NCBI GenBank assembly: GCA_964478945.1
Contig: CAYZJV010000008.1
Coordinates: 1 to 64,000, forward strand
Length of the DNA stretch: 64,000 nt
Direction of reading: 5' to 3'
Source of the DNA: CAYZJV01 sp964478945
Lineage (GTDB): Bacteria; Spirochaetota; Spirochaetia; Sphaerochaetales; Sphaerochaetaceae
Below, piece by piece: positions 7,975 through 17,057 of this stretch. The notes beneath the pieces were generated by a model, which did no database searches, had not been told where the DNA came from, and saw only the letters and a list, made by a program, of their open reading frames with translations. Positions within the stretch are counted from its first letter, which is position 1, and every line of letters begins with the position of its first letter. A program made the position numbers and the translations under genes.

Positions 7975-10900
7975 TTAGTTGAACCAAATGTCGGAGACGG
8001 CTTGGTGTGTCTTCAATGATGCGATGAATTCATCGCTGTAGGCAACCGAGAATTCCCTTCCGGCCCTGATGGCGGTTTCTTCCTTTGGTGCTCCTTCGGG
8101 TTGGTCTTCTCCAGGTTCTTCCTCGATGGAATTGTCTTCGATCAAATGGATCATGAGCGTACAATTGCCCCGATAGGTGATACAAGTGTCCACAATATTT
8201 CGCAAGGTGGTCTGGGTACACAGGTCCTTCACCAGCACCATATGTGCTTCACGTATGGCTTGTGGTTCCAGACTTTCGGGATCCACCACCGATTCGAGCA
8301 CGTATGAGAGCTTGTCCTGCCTCTCTTCGAGTTTTCCCTTGAATCCATAGATGCCATCCGCCCGGACCGTCGCTTCGCACTCTTTCCACACCTTGGGAAA
8401 AGCCACCGCTTCGACCGATCCGTTGAAATCACTCAATTGCAAAAAGGCCATCCTATCCCCTGCACCACCTTTGGTGGTGATTTCCCGTAGTCCGGTCACC
8501 ATTGCCACAAGGTTGACGGGCCTGCTGAGCGGGAGTCGGTCGGGTTGTCCCAAATCGACGGTAACCGATCTTTTCCATACATCCCTATACATGTCCATAG
8601 GGTGGCCGGAGACATAAAAGCCGAGAAGATCCTTCTCAATCTCCAATTTCTCCAACAAGGTGGAGTCGGGCAACATATCCATCTCGAAGGTTTCCATGGC
8701 AGCTTCTTCCTCGGCATCGAACAGGGACGCTTGTCCGAACGCTTCGCTTTCCTTCCTCTTCTGGACATATTTCAACGCCGATTCCATGTTTGCCATCAAC
8801 GTGGGTCGGTTGTCTCCCAATCCGTCGAATGCTCCCGATTGGATCAAGGATTCCAGCAACTTCGAGTTGAGTGCCCTAGACTCGCTTCTGTAGAGGAAGT
8901 CGAGGAAATTGAGGTAGGGACCGTTTTGGTTCCTCTCCCTCAGGATACTCTCGACCGCAGCTTCACCCACGTGTTTGATTCCTTGCAAGCCATATACGAT
9001 TTTTCCGTCCACCACGGTGAAATGCTTATCCGATTTGTTGATCGAAGGTGGCGTGATTTCAAGCCCCATCCGTTTGGTTTCATCGAGATACTGGGCGAAT
9101 TTGTCGGGACTGTTGATTTCATTGGTAAGGTTTGCAGCCATGAATTCGGCTGGAAAGTTGGCCTTCAAGTATGCGGTATGATAGGCGACCACGGAGTAGG
9201 CTGCGGCATGGGATTTGTTGAATCCATACCCTGCGAATGGAAGGAGCATCTCAAATATTCCTTCCGCGACTTCTTTCGAATATCCTTTGTTTGCAGCCCC
9301 TTGGATGAAGTTCTTCTTTTCCTTCTCCATCACTTCAGCCTTCTTCTTTCCCATCGCACGACGGAGAAGATCGGCATTTCCCATCGAGTACCCTGCGATG
9401 GTTTGGGCTACTTTCATCACCTGCTCCTGGTAGACGATGACTCCATAAGTGGTTTTGAGGGCATCCTCCAGATCGGGATGGTAATACTCGATTGCCTTCC
9501 TTCCATTCTTGGAATCGATGAATTTGGGGATGTAGGCCATGGGTCCGGGACGGTACAGCGCGTTCAAAGCCACCAGGTCTTCGATTGAATTGGGTTTCGC
9601 ATCCTTCAGGACCCGCTGCATACCTGCGCTTTCAAACTGGAATACACAGGCACTGTCTCCCCTTCCGAGCATTTCGAAGGTGGTTCCGTCCTCTTCGTCG
9701 ATTTCGGCAACGGAAAAATCGGGGTGTTTCTTGCGGATCAAATCTTCGGTATGTTTGATCAAGGTGAGCGTTTTGAGGCCAAGAAAATCCATTTTGACCA
9801 GACCGCAACCTTCAAGCATATCCATCGTGTATTGCGTGGAGACCGCTCCAGTCTTGGGATCCCTATACAACGGGACATAATCGGTGAGTACACTTTGTCC
9901 GATCACGACACCTGCGGCATGGGTCGAGGTGTGTCGATTGAATCCTTCCAGTCGTTTCGCCACATCGAACAACTCGGCATACACTCCTCCGCGCTGTTCG
10001 AGTTCCTGCAGTTCGGGTGTGAAGTCTATGGCTCCTTGTACAGTGAGTTTCCTCGGCTTTTTGGTCACTTCGTCCTCGGGCAAGCTGTCGGGGATGAGCC
10101 CCACGATGCGTGTCGCTTCCGCAAAGGGGATGTCCAACACCCGGGCCACATCCTTGATCACCGCCTTCACCTTCAGTGTACCGAAGGTGGCGATCTGCGC
10201 AACCCGGTCCGTGCCGTACTTGGCGGTTACATAGTCGATGACCTCTTGTCTTCTCTCATAACAGAAGTCGATATCGAAATCGGGCATCGAAACACGTTCC
10301 GGATTGAGAAACCGTTCGAATATGAGGTTGTACTTGATGGGATCGATATCGGTGATGGTCATCGCATAGGCCACAAGGGAGCCTGCTCCGGAACCTCTTC
10401 CGGGACCGACAGGAATATCGTGTTGCTTTGCCCAGAAGATGAAATCCCAGACGATGAGGAAATATCCGGTGAATCCCATGCTTATGATGACATCGAGTTC
10501 ATAGTCGAGTCTCTTCTGCAATTCCTCGGTGATGGTGGGATACCGCTTCTCCAATCCTTGCTGGGCGATATGCCGCAGATAATCATCGGGAGTATCGAAT
10601 TCAGGTGGAATCCCATAGGCTGGGAGTAGGGGACCCGGTTGGCTGATGGTGAGGTCACATCGTTGTGCGATGCGGTTCGTATTCTCCAATGCTTCGGGAA
10701 TCCAATCGAATAGAGCCGCCATCTGCTGTTCGCTCTTCATATAGAATTCCTGGGAGTCGAATCGCATGCGGTCCGTATCGTTCTTCTTCTTGTTAGTTCC
10801 TATGCAGAGGACGATGTCCTGCGCATTGGCATCAGATTCCTCAATGTAGTGGATATCATTGGTGGCCACCAAGGGAAGATTCAGTTCCCTGGCCAATTTG

Positions 10901-11475
10901 ACTATCTGTGGATTCACCTGCTTTTGTTCAGGCAGTCCGTGGTCCTGAAGCTCAAGATAATATCGCTCGTCATCGAAGACGGATGAATAGAAAGCAGCCC
11001 GTTCCTTTGCACCCTCCCAATTGTTGCCCAACAGGAGTTGGGGAATTTCTCCTGCGAGACATGCGGAAAGGCAAATGAGCCCTTTGTTGTGTTTGACCAA
11101 CAGTTCGTCACTGATGCGAGGTTTGTAATAGTATCCTTCGGTGTAGGAAATGGAGTTGAGCAACATGAGGTTCCTGTACCCCTCTTCATTCATTGCCAAT
11201 AGAACCAGATGATAGTAGCGGCTGCCACTCATGGTGGTCGATTTCAAGGTATGGGATTCGGGATTCACATAGAATTCACAACCTACGATCGGGGTGATGC
11301 CGTTTGCTTTGCACTCTTGGTGGAACTTGAGTGCACCAAACATGTTTCCATGATCCGTGATCGCAACATGAGTCATTCCAAACTCTTTCGCCTTCTTGAT
11401 ATAGCGATGTATCGGAGCAGCTCCGTCGAGTAATGAATAGTCGGTATGGTTGTGCAGATGTACGAATCCGGGCAT
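7975..11475 (-). CDS. dnaE: DNA polymerase III subunit alpha
   Basis: A 1166-residue replicative polymerase. The N-terminal PHP domain begins FVHLHNHTDYSLLDGA. The palm holds the catalytic acidic motif PDFDIDFCYERR, and the fingers/thumb carry GPGRGSGAGSLVAYA and FNKSHAAAYSVVAYHTAYLKA. A helix-hairpin-helix and an OB-fold (LVAMVTGLREITTKGG) follow. No proofreading exonuclease is inserted, so this is DnaE rather than PolC. An upstream frame extension exists, but the ATG at 11475 has an ideal AAGGAG site. It lies between the molybdenum-hydroxylase-like genes and yggT-recG on the same strand. Confidence 0.97.
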   Translation of the reverse strand: MPGFVHLHNHTDYSLLDGAAPIHRYIKKAKEFGMTHVAITDHGNMFGALKFHQECKANGITPIVGCEFYVNPESHTLKSTTMSGSRYYHLVLLAMNEEGYRNLMLLNSISYTEGYYYKPRISDELLVKHNKGLICLSACLAGEIPQLLLGNNWEGAKERAAFYSSVFDDERYYLELQDHGLPEQKQVNPQIVKLARELNLPLVATNDIHYIEESDANAQDIVLCIGTNKKKNDTDRMRFDSQEFYMKSEQQMAALFDWIPEALENTNRIAQRCDLTISQPGPLLPAYGIPPEFDTPDDYLRHIAQQGLEKRYPTITEELQKRLDYELDVIISMGFTGYFLIVWDFIFWAKQHDIPVGPGRGSGAGSLVAYAMTITDIDPIKYNLIFERFLNPERVSMPDFDIDFCYERRQEVIDYVTAKYGTDRVAQIATFGTLKVKAVIKDVARVLDIPFAEATRIVGLIPDSLPEDEVTKKPRKLTVQGAIDFTPELQELEQRGGVYAELFDVAKRLEGFNRHTSTHAAGVVIGQSVLTDYVPLYRDPKTGAVSTQYTMDMLEGCGLVKMDFLGLKTLTLIKHTEDLIRKKHPDFSVAEIDEEDGTTFEMLGRGDSACVFQFESAGMQRVLKDAKPNSIEDLVALNALYRPGPMAYIPKFIDSKNGRKAIEYYHPDLEDALKTTYGVIVYQEQVMKVAQTIAGYSMGNADLLRRAMGKKKAEVMEKEKKNFIQGAANKGYSKEVAEGIFEMLLPFAGYGFNKSHAAAYSVVAYHTAYLKANFPAEFMAANLTNEINSPDKFAQYLDETKRMGLEITPPSINKSDKHFTVVDGKIVYGLQGIKHVGEAAVESILRERNQNGPYLNFLDFLYRSESRALNSKLLESLIQSGAFDGLGDNRPTLMANMESALKYVQKRKESEAFGQASLFDAEEEAAMETFEMDMLPDSTLLEKLEIEKDLLGFYVSGHPMDMYRDVWKRSVTVDLGQPDRLPLSRPVNLVAMVTGLREITTKGGAGDRMAFLQLSDFNGSVEAVAFPKVWKECEATVRADGIYGFKGKLEERQDKLSYVLESVVDPESLEPQAIREAHMVLVKDLCTQTTLRNIVDTCITYRGNCTLMIHLIEDNSIEEEPGEDQPEGAPKEETAIRAGREFSVAYSDEFIASLKTHQAVSDIWFN

Positions 11476-11528
11476 GCAGATCTCCTTGGTGGAGCCCATT
11501 GTACCATAAGGCGAAATTAATTCGTAGC

Positions 11529-12419
11529 CTATCGTTCGGAGAGACTTTGGGCATTCAATTCATGCATTGCCGACTCCACGAAGCCTCTGGCCCGTTCGAG
11601 TTGAATGGGTGGAATCTCATGTTCCGTGGAAGCCAGTACTTCTTCCATGACGCTTCTCACCACCCGTTCTATCTGGGATGAGGAAAGGGGCAATAGTGTT
11701 CCGTGCATCATCATGTCGAGCTCTTGCGGAACGAGCAACAGTGATGTGGGAAATCCCACACATAATCTGAAGCGGTTGATCACCGCTTGGTTGTAGAAGC
11801 AGGCGAAGGAGAGAAACACGGTTTCATGGGGATTTGCCAGTGGATTCGTTGGTGAGATGAAATAGGAGAAATTTTCCCTCTCGAAGCCCAATCGTATTCG
11901 TGTGACCACTTCATTCCGTTTCAATTGCAGTCGTCCCTGCCGATCATAGAGTCGTCCCATGTCGAGCCACTTGGTCTCTGTTTTGGGTCCCAGGCAGGTT
12001 TTTGTCTCCACTTCAGCCTGCAATGCCAAGAGGGAACAGGGCAACGACAAGCGGAGGTCCCTGGTGCAGATGGCGCCTCCTGTGGTCATCTGTCTTCTCA
12101 CGATCATTGTCCCCGAACGTTCCAGAGTCGTGTGGAGCAGTCCCGGCAAGACTTGTTTTCCCACAGTGAGCAATTGTTCGAAAGTGACCATCGAACCGAT
12201 CTCAAGAAAGCGGTCGGTCCTATTGATCCGTTTGAGCTCGGGAACTTCGGCGAGATAGATGATGTCGTTGCTGTCTTTGGTGGGATAATAGTCGGGACGA
12301 CTCATGATATAGGTACCGCCAGCCCAGAATGTCGCATTGGGAAAGCGGGTGGAGGCCGATATCAGATCATTCATTGTTTTCGGGATATGGACCGCGGGTG
12401 ACCTAATACCTTCGTACAC
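11529..12419 (-). CDS. FAD-binding subunit of a xanthine-dehydrogenase-type complex
   Basis: A 296-residue protein of the CoxM/XdhB family, the flavin subunit that passes electrons from iron-sulfur clusters to the acceptor. The FAD-binding AGGTYIM loop and the TTGGAICTRDLRLSLPCSLLAL segment match the family. The start is taken as the GTG at 12419, which has a strong GGAGGAG site inside the end of the preceding iron-sulfur gene (17-nt overlap). The frame upstream of it has no support. The C-terminal CODH flavin domain is present. It forms an operon with the two genes transcribed before it. Confidence 0.82.
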   Translation of the reverse strand: MYEGIRSPAVHIPKTMNDLISASTRFPNATFWAGGTYIMSRPDYYPTKDSNDIIYLAEVPELKRINRTDRFLEIGSMVTFEQLLTVGKQVLPGLLHTTLERSGTMIVRRQMTTGGAICTRDLRLSLPCSLLALQAEVETKTCLGPKTETKWLDMGRLYDRQGRLQLKRNEVVTRIRLGFERENFSYFISPTNPLANPHETVFLSFACFYNQAVINRFRLCVGFPTSLLLVPQELDMMMHGTLLPLSSSQIERVVRSVMEEVLASTEHEIPPIQLERARGFVESAMHELNAQSLSER

Positions 12420-12915
12420 GTCTTCTCCTCCGATAATTCGCAGCCGATCTGAAGATGTCCAGCATTTCATTCGCATCGAGACAGGGACAACGGTTCAATC
12501 CGATTTCCCTCACTATGGTTTCCGTTGTGGGTTCCTCGTCATGTCTTGCTCCGGCTTCCGACTTCACGATCATCTGCAACAGTGACTCGAAAATCAACGT
12601 TTTCGATGCATAGCAATGTGGACAGGGATGACTTCCCGTATCCTCGTAGGCCCTCTCCATATCATGCCAAAAACGGGTTTTCCTATAACCTTCGAACGTG
12701 AGGACCTTCGAACCCTTGAGCCTGAAGGCGGGGATAAGACAGGAAAGCACGGCCTCTTCATTCAACAGTACGATACAATTGCCACAATGCCCATCGCGGC
12801 AACGTGAAGGCATAGCCGCTGTTTCGAGTTCATCCATGAGGATGAGATTCAACGGCTTGTTGGAATTCACAGTGAGTAGTAGGTGCTTATTGTCTATGGT
12901 ACATTCGATTTTCAT
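12403..12915 (-). CDS. [2Fe-2S] subunit of a xanthine-dehydrogenase-type complex
   Basis: A 170-residue protein of the CoxS/XdhC type with two [2Fe-2S] clusters. The plant-ferredoxin-like domain has CRDGHCGNC and a later cysteine in VLSCLIPAF. The C-terminal helical domain keeps a CPHC pair (near residue 98) and an RCPC pair (near residue 143). The usual second-cluster motif is CGFCTPG...CRC, so the CxxC and CxC spacing is kept although the flanking residues differ. The C-terminus is arginine-rich. It overlaps the large-subunit gene by 4 nt and the FAD gene by 17 nt, so the three are one translationally coupled operon. Confidence 0.85.
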   Translation of the reverse strand: MKIECTIDNKHLLLTVNSNKPLNLILMDELETAAMPSRCRDGHCGNCIVLLNEEAVLSCLIPAFRLKGSKVLTFEGYRKTRFWHDMERAYEDTGSHPCPHCYASKTLIFESLLQMIVKSEAGARHDEEPTTETIVREIGLNRCPCLDANEMLDIFRSAANYRRRRRVRRY

Positions 12916-14879
12916 ACGGTTCTCCGTATATGGCCGATGATGTCTTCGCTTGTGATCGGCATGGTGGTCGCTTCACAATTCAAGGCTTGTGAAAGTGCCG
13001 CCGCACCGGAAGCCATCACCATCGCCCTAAGTGCAGATGTGGCGGAAGAAGGAAAGGCCTGTGAACCAAGGGTGTTCACTTCGATATCCATTAGAGGAGC
13101 ATTGCCCTCGATCTGCCGTGGAAGGATGTTGCATTCGTTGAGGCTGGAGTTGATGATGTGACGGAATTTCACCCTGAGACGCTGGATGTCGGGTGTATTG
13201 CTGAATGAAAACCGTCCCCAGACCCTTCGTGCCTCAACCTCCAAAGTGATGGTGTTCACCTCTAGCTCCAGGATCAGGCAACCCCAATTCTTGCTCGAGA
13301 ACATTGGACCCGACGATGTGTTGAGCACACTTCTGGCGGTGACCGATTCGGTTATCGGCAGGGGTTCCTGAAACCGCTTTGCCTTTATCGCGGCGCAGCA
13401 TTGGACGATCATCATCGCCGACCGTTCCACATCCAAGGAGAGGACTTCCGGTCCGGTGTCCACCATATGTGCCGTATCGGGTTCAATGAACACGACATTG
13501 TCCTTGTCCATAGAAAGTTCCTTGGCCACCACCGACTTCCAGAGGGTGACAGTCTTTCTGCTGGCGGAAAAGCTGCTGTTCACCAGTACACGGTTCTTCG
13601 CATCGAGCGTGATTGCGATCTTGGCCGAGGAGTGGAAAGGTGATTCCAAGGCGAACCCGCTGATACCTGCTCCACATGCGATGCCAATCCCACGGCTGTA
13701 GTTGAGGAAGGTGGAGATCGAGCGTTTCGATTTTCTTTGCAGCTCATACACCGAGTGGTGTCTGGCGAAATCGGAGACGGCACAGGTTTCCGCGATCAGG
13801 TCCCGCAACTTGGAAGACGGCAGCGTCTCAAGTACGGAGCTCCTTTCCTTTCCATCCCCATAATGCTTGATTCTCCAATTGGAAGGATTGGTTTGGCGCA
13901 TACTCGCAATTGCAGAGGCATGTGCTTCGGATGAGAACAAGGCGGAACTATATCCCAAGTCTCCAAAAAAATGGGATGGAGGAGAGTGCGACTCCACAAT
14001 CTTCACCTGTGCACTGAATGCCTCCAGTTCATACAGGGGAATGAGACCGGCAAGGATTTGTTTGAACAACTCACCGGTGAACAGGGGGAACGCACCCTGG
14101 TCCACCACAGCCTCGACCTCTTCCGCCAACGGATTTCCCTTTTCATCCAATGCCGTCTTCCTAGTGATGGTCAAAGGGCTCTTGTAGGTGGGAAATCGGG
14201 ATGCGACCTGAACCCGACTGTTGCTCTTCAAGGTTGCCAATGCCGCAATGGCAGATAGTATGGAAGGATTCACCAGCTTCTCGTCCCTAGGTGAAAAATG
14301 GGGCAAGGGATGCACCACCACACTCTTTTTGGTTCTCCCACACACTGCGGCCACCGTATCCCTGACATGAAAGGGCCATTGGGTGGGAACACTCGCATGG
14401 AGGGCCCCATCCTCCAACCATGTGGTCGCCCAGGTAACCGTATCCTCTTGGGTCCACACCCTTCGGTCCACATAGGTCCTTTCGATGGTGTTGGCTGGTT
14501 CGTTGAAATGGTTCTCGATATTTCCCCAACGGTAATGGATGGGGGAGTGCTCGTGTTTGTGGTGGTAGGGTCTCACCTCGGCCGACAGTTGGAAATCGAT
14601 CTCGACTTCCCTCGACTTCACTTCGACCATTTCGGGGTCTGGCCCGAAAAGCGCAATAATTGGTTGTCCCCGGTAAGAGATGTCGCTTGATGCGAAAAGG
14701 GGGAACCCGTCCCCAAACACATCCACCAGATTGTCGCCGGGAATGTCTTTTGGACCGAGAAGAAAGAATCTTGGATCCTTTTTTGGTGGAGTGATCCCTA
14801 TGATCGATCCCGAATCGATGCTCGAACGAATCACGATGCCGTGGATAGTCTGTGGTTGCTCGTCAGATTTACCAGCCAT
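12912..14879 (-). CDS. Divergent molybdopterin-binding large subunit of a molybdenum hydroxylase
   Basis: A 655-residue protein that aligns by layout with XdhA/CoxL large subunits: an a/b-hammerhead region with DISYRGQPIIALFG, then the cofactor-binding halves (SRGIGIACGAGISGFALE, TGPEVLSLDVERSAMM) and a typical C-terminus (ITSEDIIGHIR). It is about 100 residues shorter than usual. By eye the motifs expected to hold the molybdenum cofactor and catalytic glutamate (GGGFGGK, GQG, RGFG, GVGE) are absent or replaced, for example by FFGDLGYSS and LGSQAFPSS. It may act on an unusual substrate or be catalytically altered. The start has a GGAA-rich site. Confidence 0.75.
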   Translation of the reverse strand: MAGKSDEQPQTIHGIVIRSSIDSGSIIGITPPKKDPRFFLLGPKDIPGDNLVDVFGDGFPLFASSDISYRGQPIIALFGPDPEMVEVKSREVEIDFQLSAEVRPYHHKHEHSPIHYRWGNIENHFNEPANTIERTYVDRRVWTQEDTVTWATTWLEDGALHASVPTQWPFHVRDTVAAVCGRTKKSVVVHPLPHFSPRDEKLVNPSILSAIAALATLKSNSRVQVASRFPTYKSPLTITRKTALDEKGNPLAEEVEAVVDQGAFPLFTGELFKQILAGLIPLYELEAFSAQVKIVESHSPPSHFFGDLGYSSALFSSEAHASAIASMRQTNPSNWRIKHYGDGKERSSVLETLPSSKLRDLIAETCAVSDFARHHSVYELQRKSKRSISTFLNYSRGIGIACGAGISGFALESPFHSSAKIAITLDAKNRVLVNSSFSASRKTVTLWKSVVAKELSMDKDNVVFIEPDTAHMVDTGPEVLSLDVERSAMMIVQCCAAIKAKRFQEPLPITESVTARSVLNTSSGPMFSSKNWGCLILELEVNTITLEVEARRVWGRFSFSNTPDIQRLRVKFRHIINSSLNECNILPRQIEGNAPLMDIEVNTLGSQAFPSSATSALRAMVMASGAAALSQALNCEATTMPITSEDIIGHIRRTV

Positions 14880-14902
14880 GGGGTTCCGCTTCCGTCCTTC
14901 AA

Positions 14903-14924
14903 GGGTTAAAATACCATTTTACCC
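14903..14924. promoter_or_regulatory. Inverted repeat in the divergent hydroxylase-ligA region
   Basis: GGGTTAAAAT and ATTTTACCC form a 9-bp inverted repeat with a single-base bulge, centred between the divergent molybdenum-hydroxylase operon and ligA. It is a possible operator. The bound protein is unknown. A TATACT -10 box for ligA lies at 14959-14964. Confidence 0.35.
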
Positions 14925-14984
14925 ATGGGTCCGCAATGGCAAAACCCAAGAAAGCGGCTATACTGTAGCGGTCGAGGAGTATAC

Positions 14985-17057
14985 ATGGAAGATTTCGCAC
15001 AGGCGAAGATTGAAATCGCACGGCTTTCGGATGAACTGCAACGACATCAAAAACTCTACTATCTCGAGGCGCGTCCAGAGATCAGTGATCTGGAATATGA
15101 CAAGCTCATGGATCGGCTTGTCGAACTTGAGAACCAATACCCTTCGTTGAAATCCCCCTTTTCCCCTTCGCAAAGGGTGGGTAGTGATCTCGGAGCCTCG
15201 TTCCCCGAGGTGACCCATACGGTTCCGGTCCTCAGTCTCGACAAGGCATACTCTTCCGATGCGGTGTCGCAATGGATCGAGCGTGTACGCAATAGAGGGG
15301 AACAAAGACTGGCATTCGTTGTGGAAGAGAAGATGGATGGCGTCTCCCTGGTGCTCTATTACAAGGATGGTGTGCTCGACAAAGCCGTTACAAGAGGCAA
15401 TGGATTCGTCGGCAATGATGTGACCGCCAATGCGAAGACCATCTCATCGGTTCCACTGCGACTTTCCCGTCCGATCGATGTGGCTGTGAGGGGAGAAGTG
15501 TTCCTTGCGAAAGCCGATTTCGAGCAACTGAATCTTACCATGGAAGTTCCCTACGCCAATCCAAGAAACCTGGCGGCCGGCACCCTACGAAGGATAAAAA
15601 GCAGCGAAACGGCACGGATACCCTTGCGCATGTTCGCCTATGAAGCGAGTTTCCCCCCTGAAGAACAAGTGGATACCCACGTCGAAGTCTTGGGGAAGTT
15701 GAAGTCCCTGGGGTTTCTTGTCAATCCTTCGATGGCGATCTTCGCCGAGAATCACTCGAAGGCAATGGAGTTGTCGAACCATCTTTGCTTACCCGATCTC
15801 CATATCGCCGATTACGGGGAACTATCCGAATATATCGTGAAGAAAAATACATTGCGCAATTCTTTGCCCTATGAAATAGATGGACTGGTGGTCAAGGTGA
15901 ATGAATTGGCTGTGAGGGATTTCTTGGGCTACACCGGCCATCATCCGAGGTGGGCATTGGCCTACAAGTTCGAAGCACCCGAAGCACAGACGGTGGTGAA
16001 GGGGATCGATGTGCAGGTTGGAAGAACCGGCAGGATCACCCCTGTGGCACGTGTGGAGACGGTGAAGGTGGGAAATTCCATGGTTTCGAATGTAACCCTG
16101 CACAACCAGGATTACATCAATCTCTTGGAACTCTCCATCGGCGATTCGGTCGCCATTTCAAAACGAGGGGACGTAATTCCTGCGGTTGAACGTGTGGTGG
16201 AGAAGAATGAGGAGGGCAATTCGACTTGGACCATGCCCACACGATGCCCCTCCTGCGATACGATCCTTGTGCGTCAAGGGGCCCATATCTTCTGCCCGAA
16301 CGAGAGCGGATGTCCCGATCAGATCATGGGTCGGGTGGTCTTCTTCGTCGGTAGGGACCAGATGGATATCGAGGGGTTCGGACCCGAAACCGTCTCCTTT
16401 CTCATGGAAAAAGGTTTGGTGAAGGATATCCCCGACATCTATACCGTCGATTATGCAGGTCTTGTCGGAGAGCCGGGCTTCGGAGAGAAGAAGGTCGCTT
16501 CCCTTGCGAAAGCTGTGGAGGAGAGTCGCAATCGTCCTTTCCGCACAGTGTTGGTGTCGTTGGGAATCCCCGATTTCGGGAAAAAGGCAGTCGATTTGTT
16601 GGTCTCGTCCGGTATTGTGACCATGGATAGGTTGTTGGAGCTTGTCGATACGGATACTACGACTCCCTTGCTTGCAATAAAAGGGTTTGGTCAAAAGACA
16701 GTGGATTCACTTTTCGCCTACCTGTCGGATGTACATATGCGGGAGAGGATCGCGAGATTACGCAAGTGCGGGTTGCAGTTCGAGGAACATGATGTGGCTA
16801 CCTCCGAACAGTGTGAGCAGGTGTTCTCTGGACAAACGTGGTGCGTCACCGGAAGTTTCACCCATTTTTCACCGCGATCCCTGGCTTTGAAGGAGATTGA
16901 ATCACGTGGGGGAAGAACCACTGGTGCTGTGACCGGGAAGACCACCCATCTTTTGGCGGGAACGGGAGCCGGATCCAAATTGCAACAGGCCATCGGATTC
17001 GGAACCACTATTGTTTCCGAGGAGGAATTTCTCAAAATGTTGGAAGGGGAAGGATGA
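14985..17057 (+). CDS. ligA: NAD-dependent DNA ligase LigA
   Basis: A 690-residue replicative and repair ligase. The adenylation domain has the N-terminal Ia region with LYYLEARPEISD and the catalytic lysine in VEEKMDGVSL (KxDG motif). The OB-fold is followed by a four-cysteine zinc finger (CPSC...CPNESGCPD), helix-hairpin-helix repeats and a C-terminal BRCT domain (GRTTGAVTGKTTHLLAG). The frame is open upstream, but the ATG at 14985 follows GAGGAG with a good spacer and begins at the domain boundary. It overlaps the next gene by 4 nt. Confidence 0.97.
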   Translation: MEDFAQAKIEIARLSDELQRHQKLYYLEARPEISDLEYDKLMDRLVELENQYPSLKSPFSPSQRVGSDLGASFPEVTHTVPVLSLDKAYSSDAVSQWIERVRNRGEQRLAFVVEEKMDGVSLVLYYKDGVLDKAVTRGNGFVGNDVTANAKTISSVPLRLSRPIDVAVRGEVFLAKADFEQLNLTMEVPYANPRNLAAGTLRRIKSSETARIPLRMFAYEASFPPEEQVDTHVEVLGKLKSLGFLVNPSMAIFAENHSKAMELSNHLCLPDLHIADYGELSEYIVKKNTLRNSLPYEIDGLVVKVNELAVRDFLGYTGHHPRWALAYKFEAPEAQTVVKGIDVQVGRTGRITPVARVETVKVGNSMVSNVTLHNQDYINLLELSIGDSVAISKRGDVIPAVERVVEKNEEGNSTWTMPTRCPSCDTILVRQGAHIFCPNESGCPDQIMGRVVFFVGRDQMDIEGFGPETVSFLMEKGLVKDIPDIYTVDYAGLVGEPGFGEKKVASLAKAVEESRNRPFRTVLVSLGIPDFGKKAVDLLVSSGIVTMDRLLELVDTDTTTPLLAIKGFGQKTVDSLFAYLSDVHMRERIARLRKCGLQFEEHDVATSEQCEQVFSGQTWCVTGSFTHFSPRSLALKEIESRGGRTTGAVTGKTTHLLAGTGAGSKLQQAIGFGTTIVSEEEFLKMLEGEG

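Noticed and set aside
8545..10629. Long plus-strand frames (347 and 301 codons) opposite dnaE
   Set aside because: They lie antisense to an unambiguous dnaE and have shadow-like composition with no recognisable motifs.
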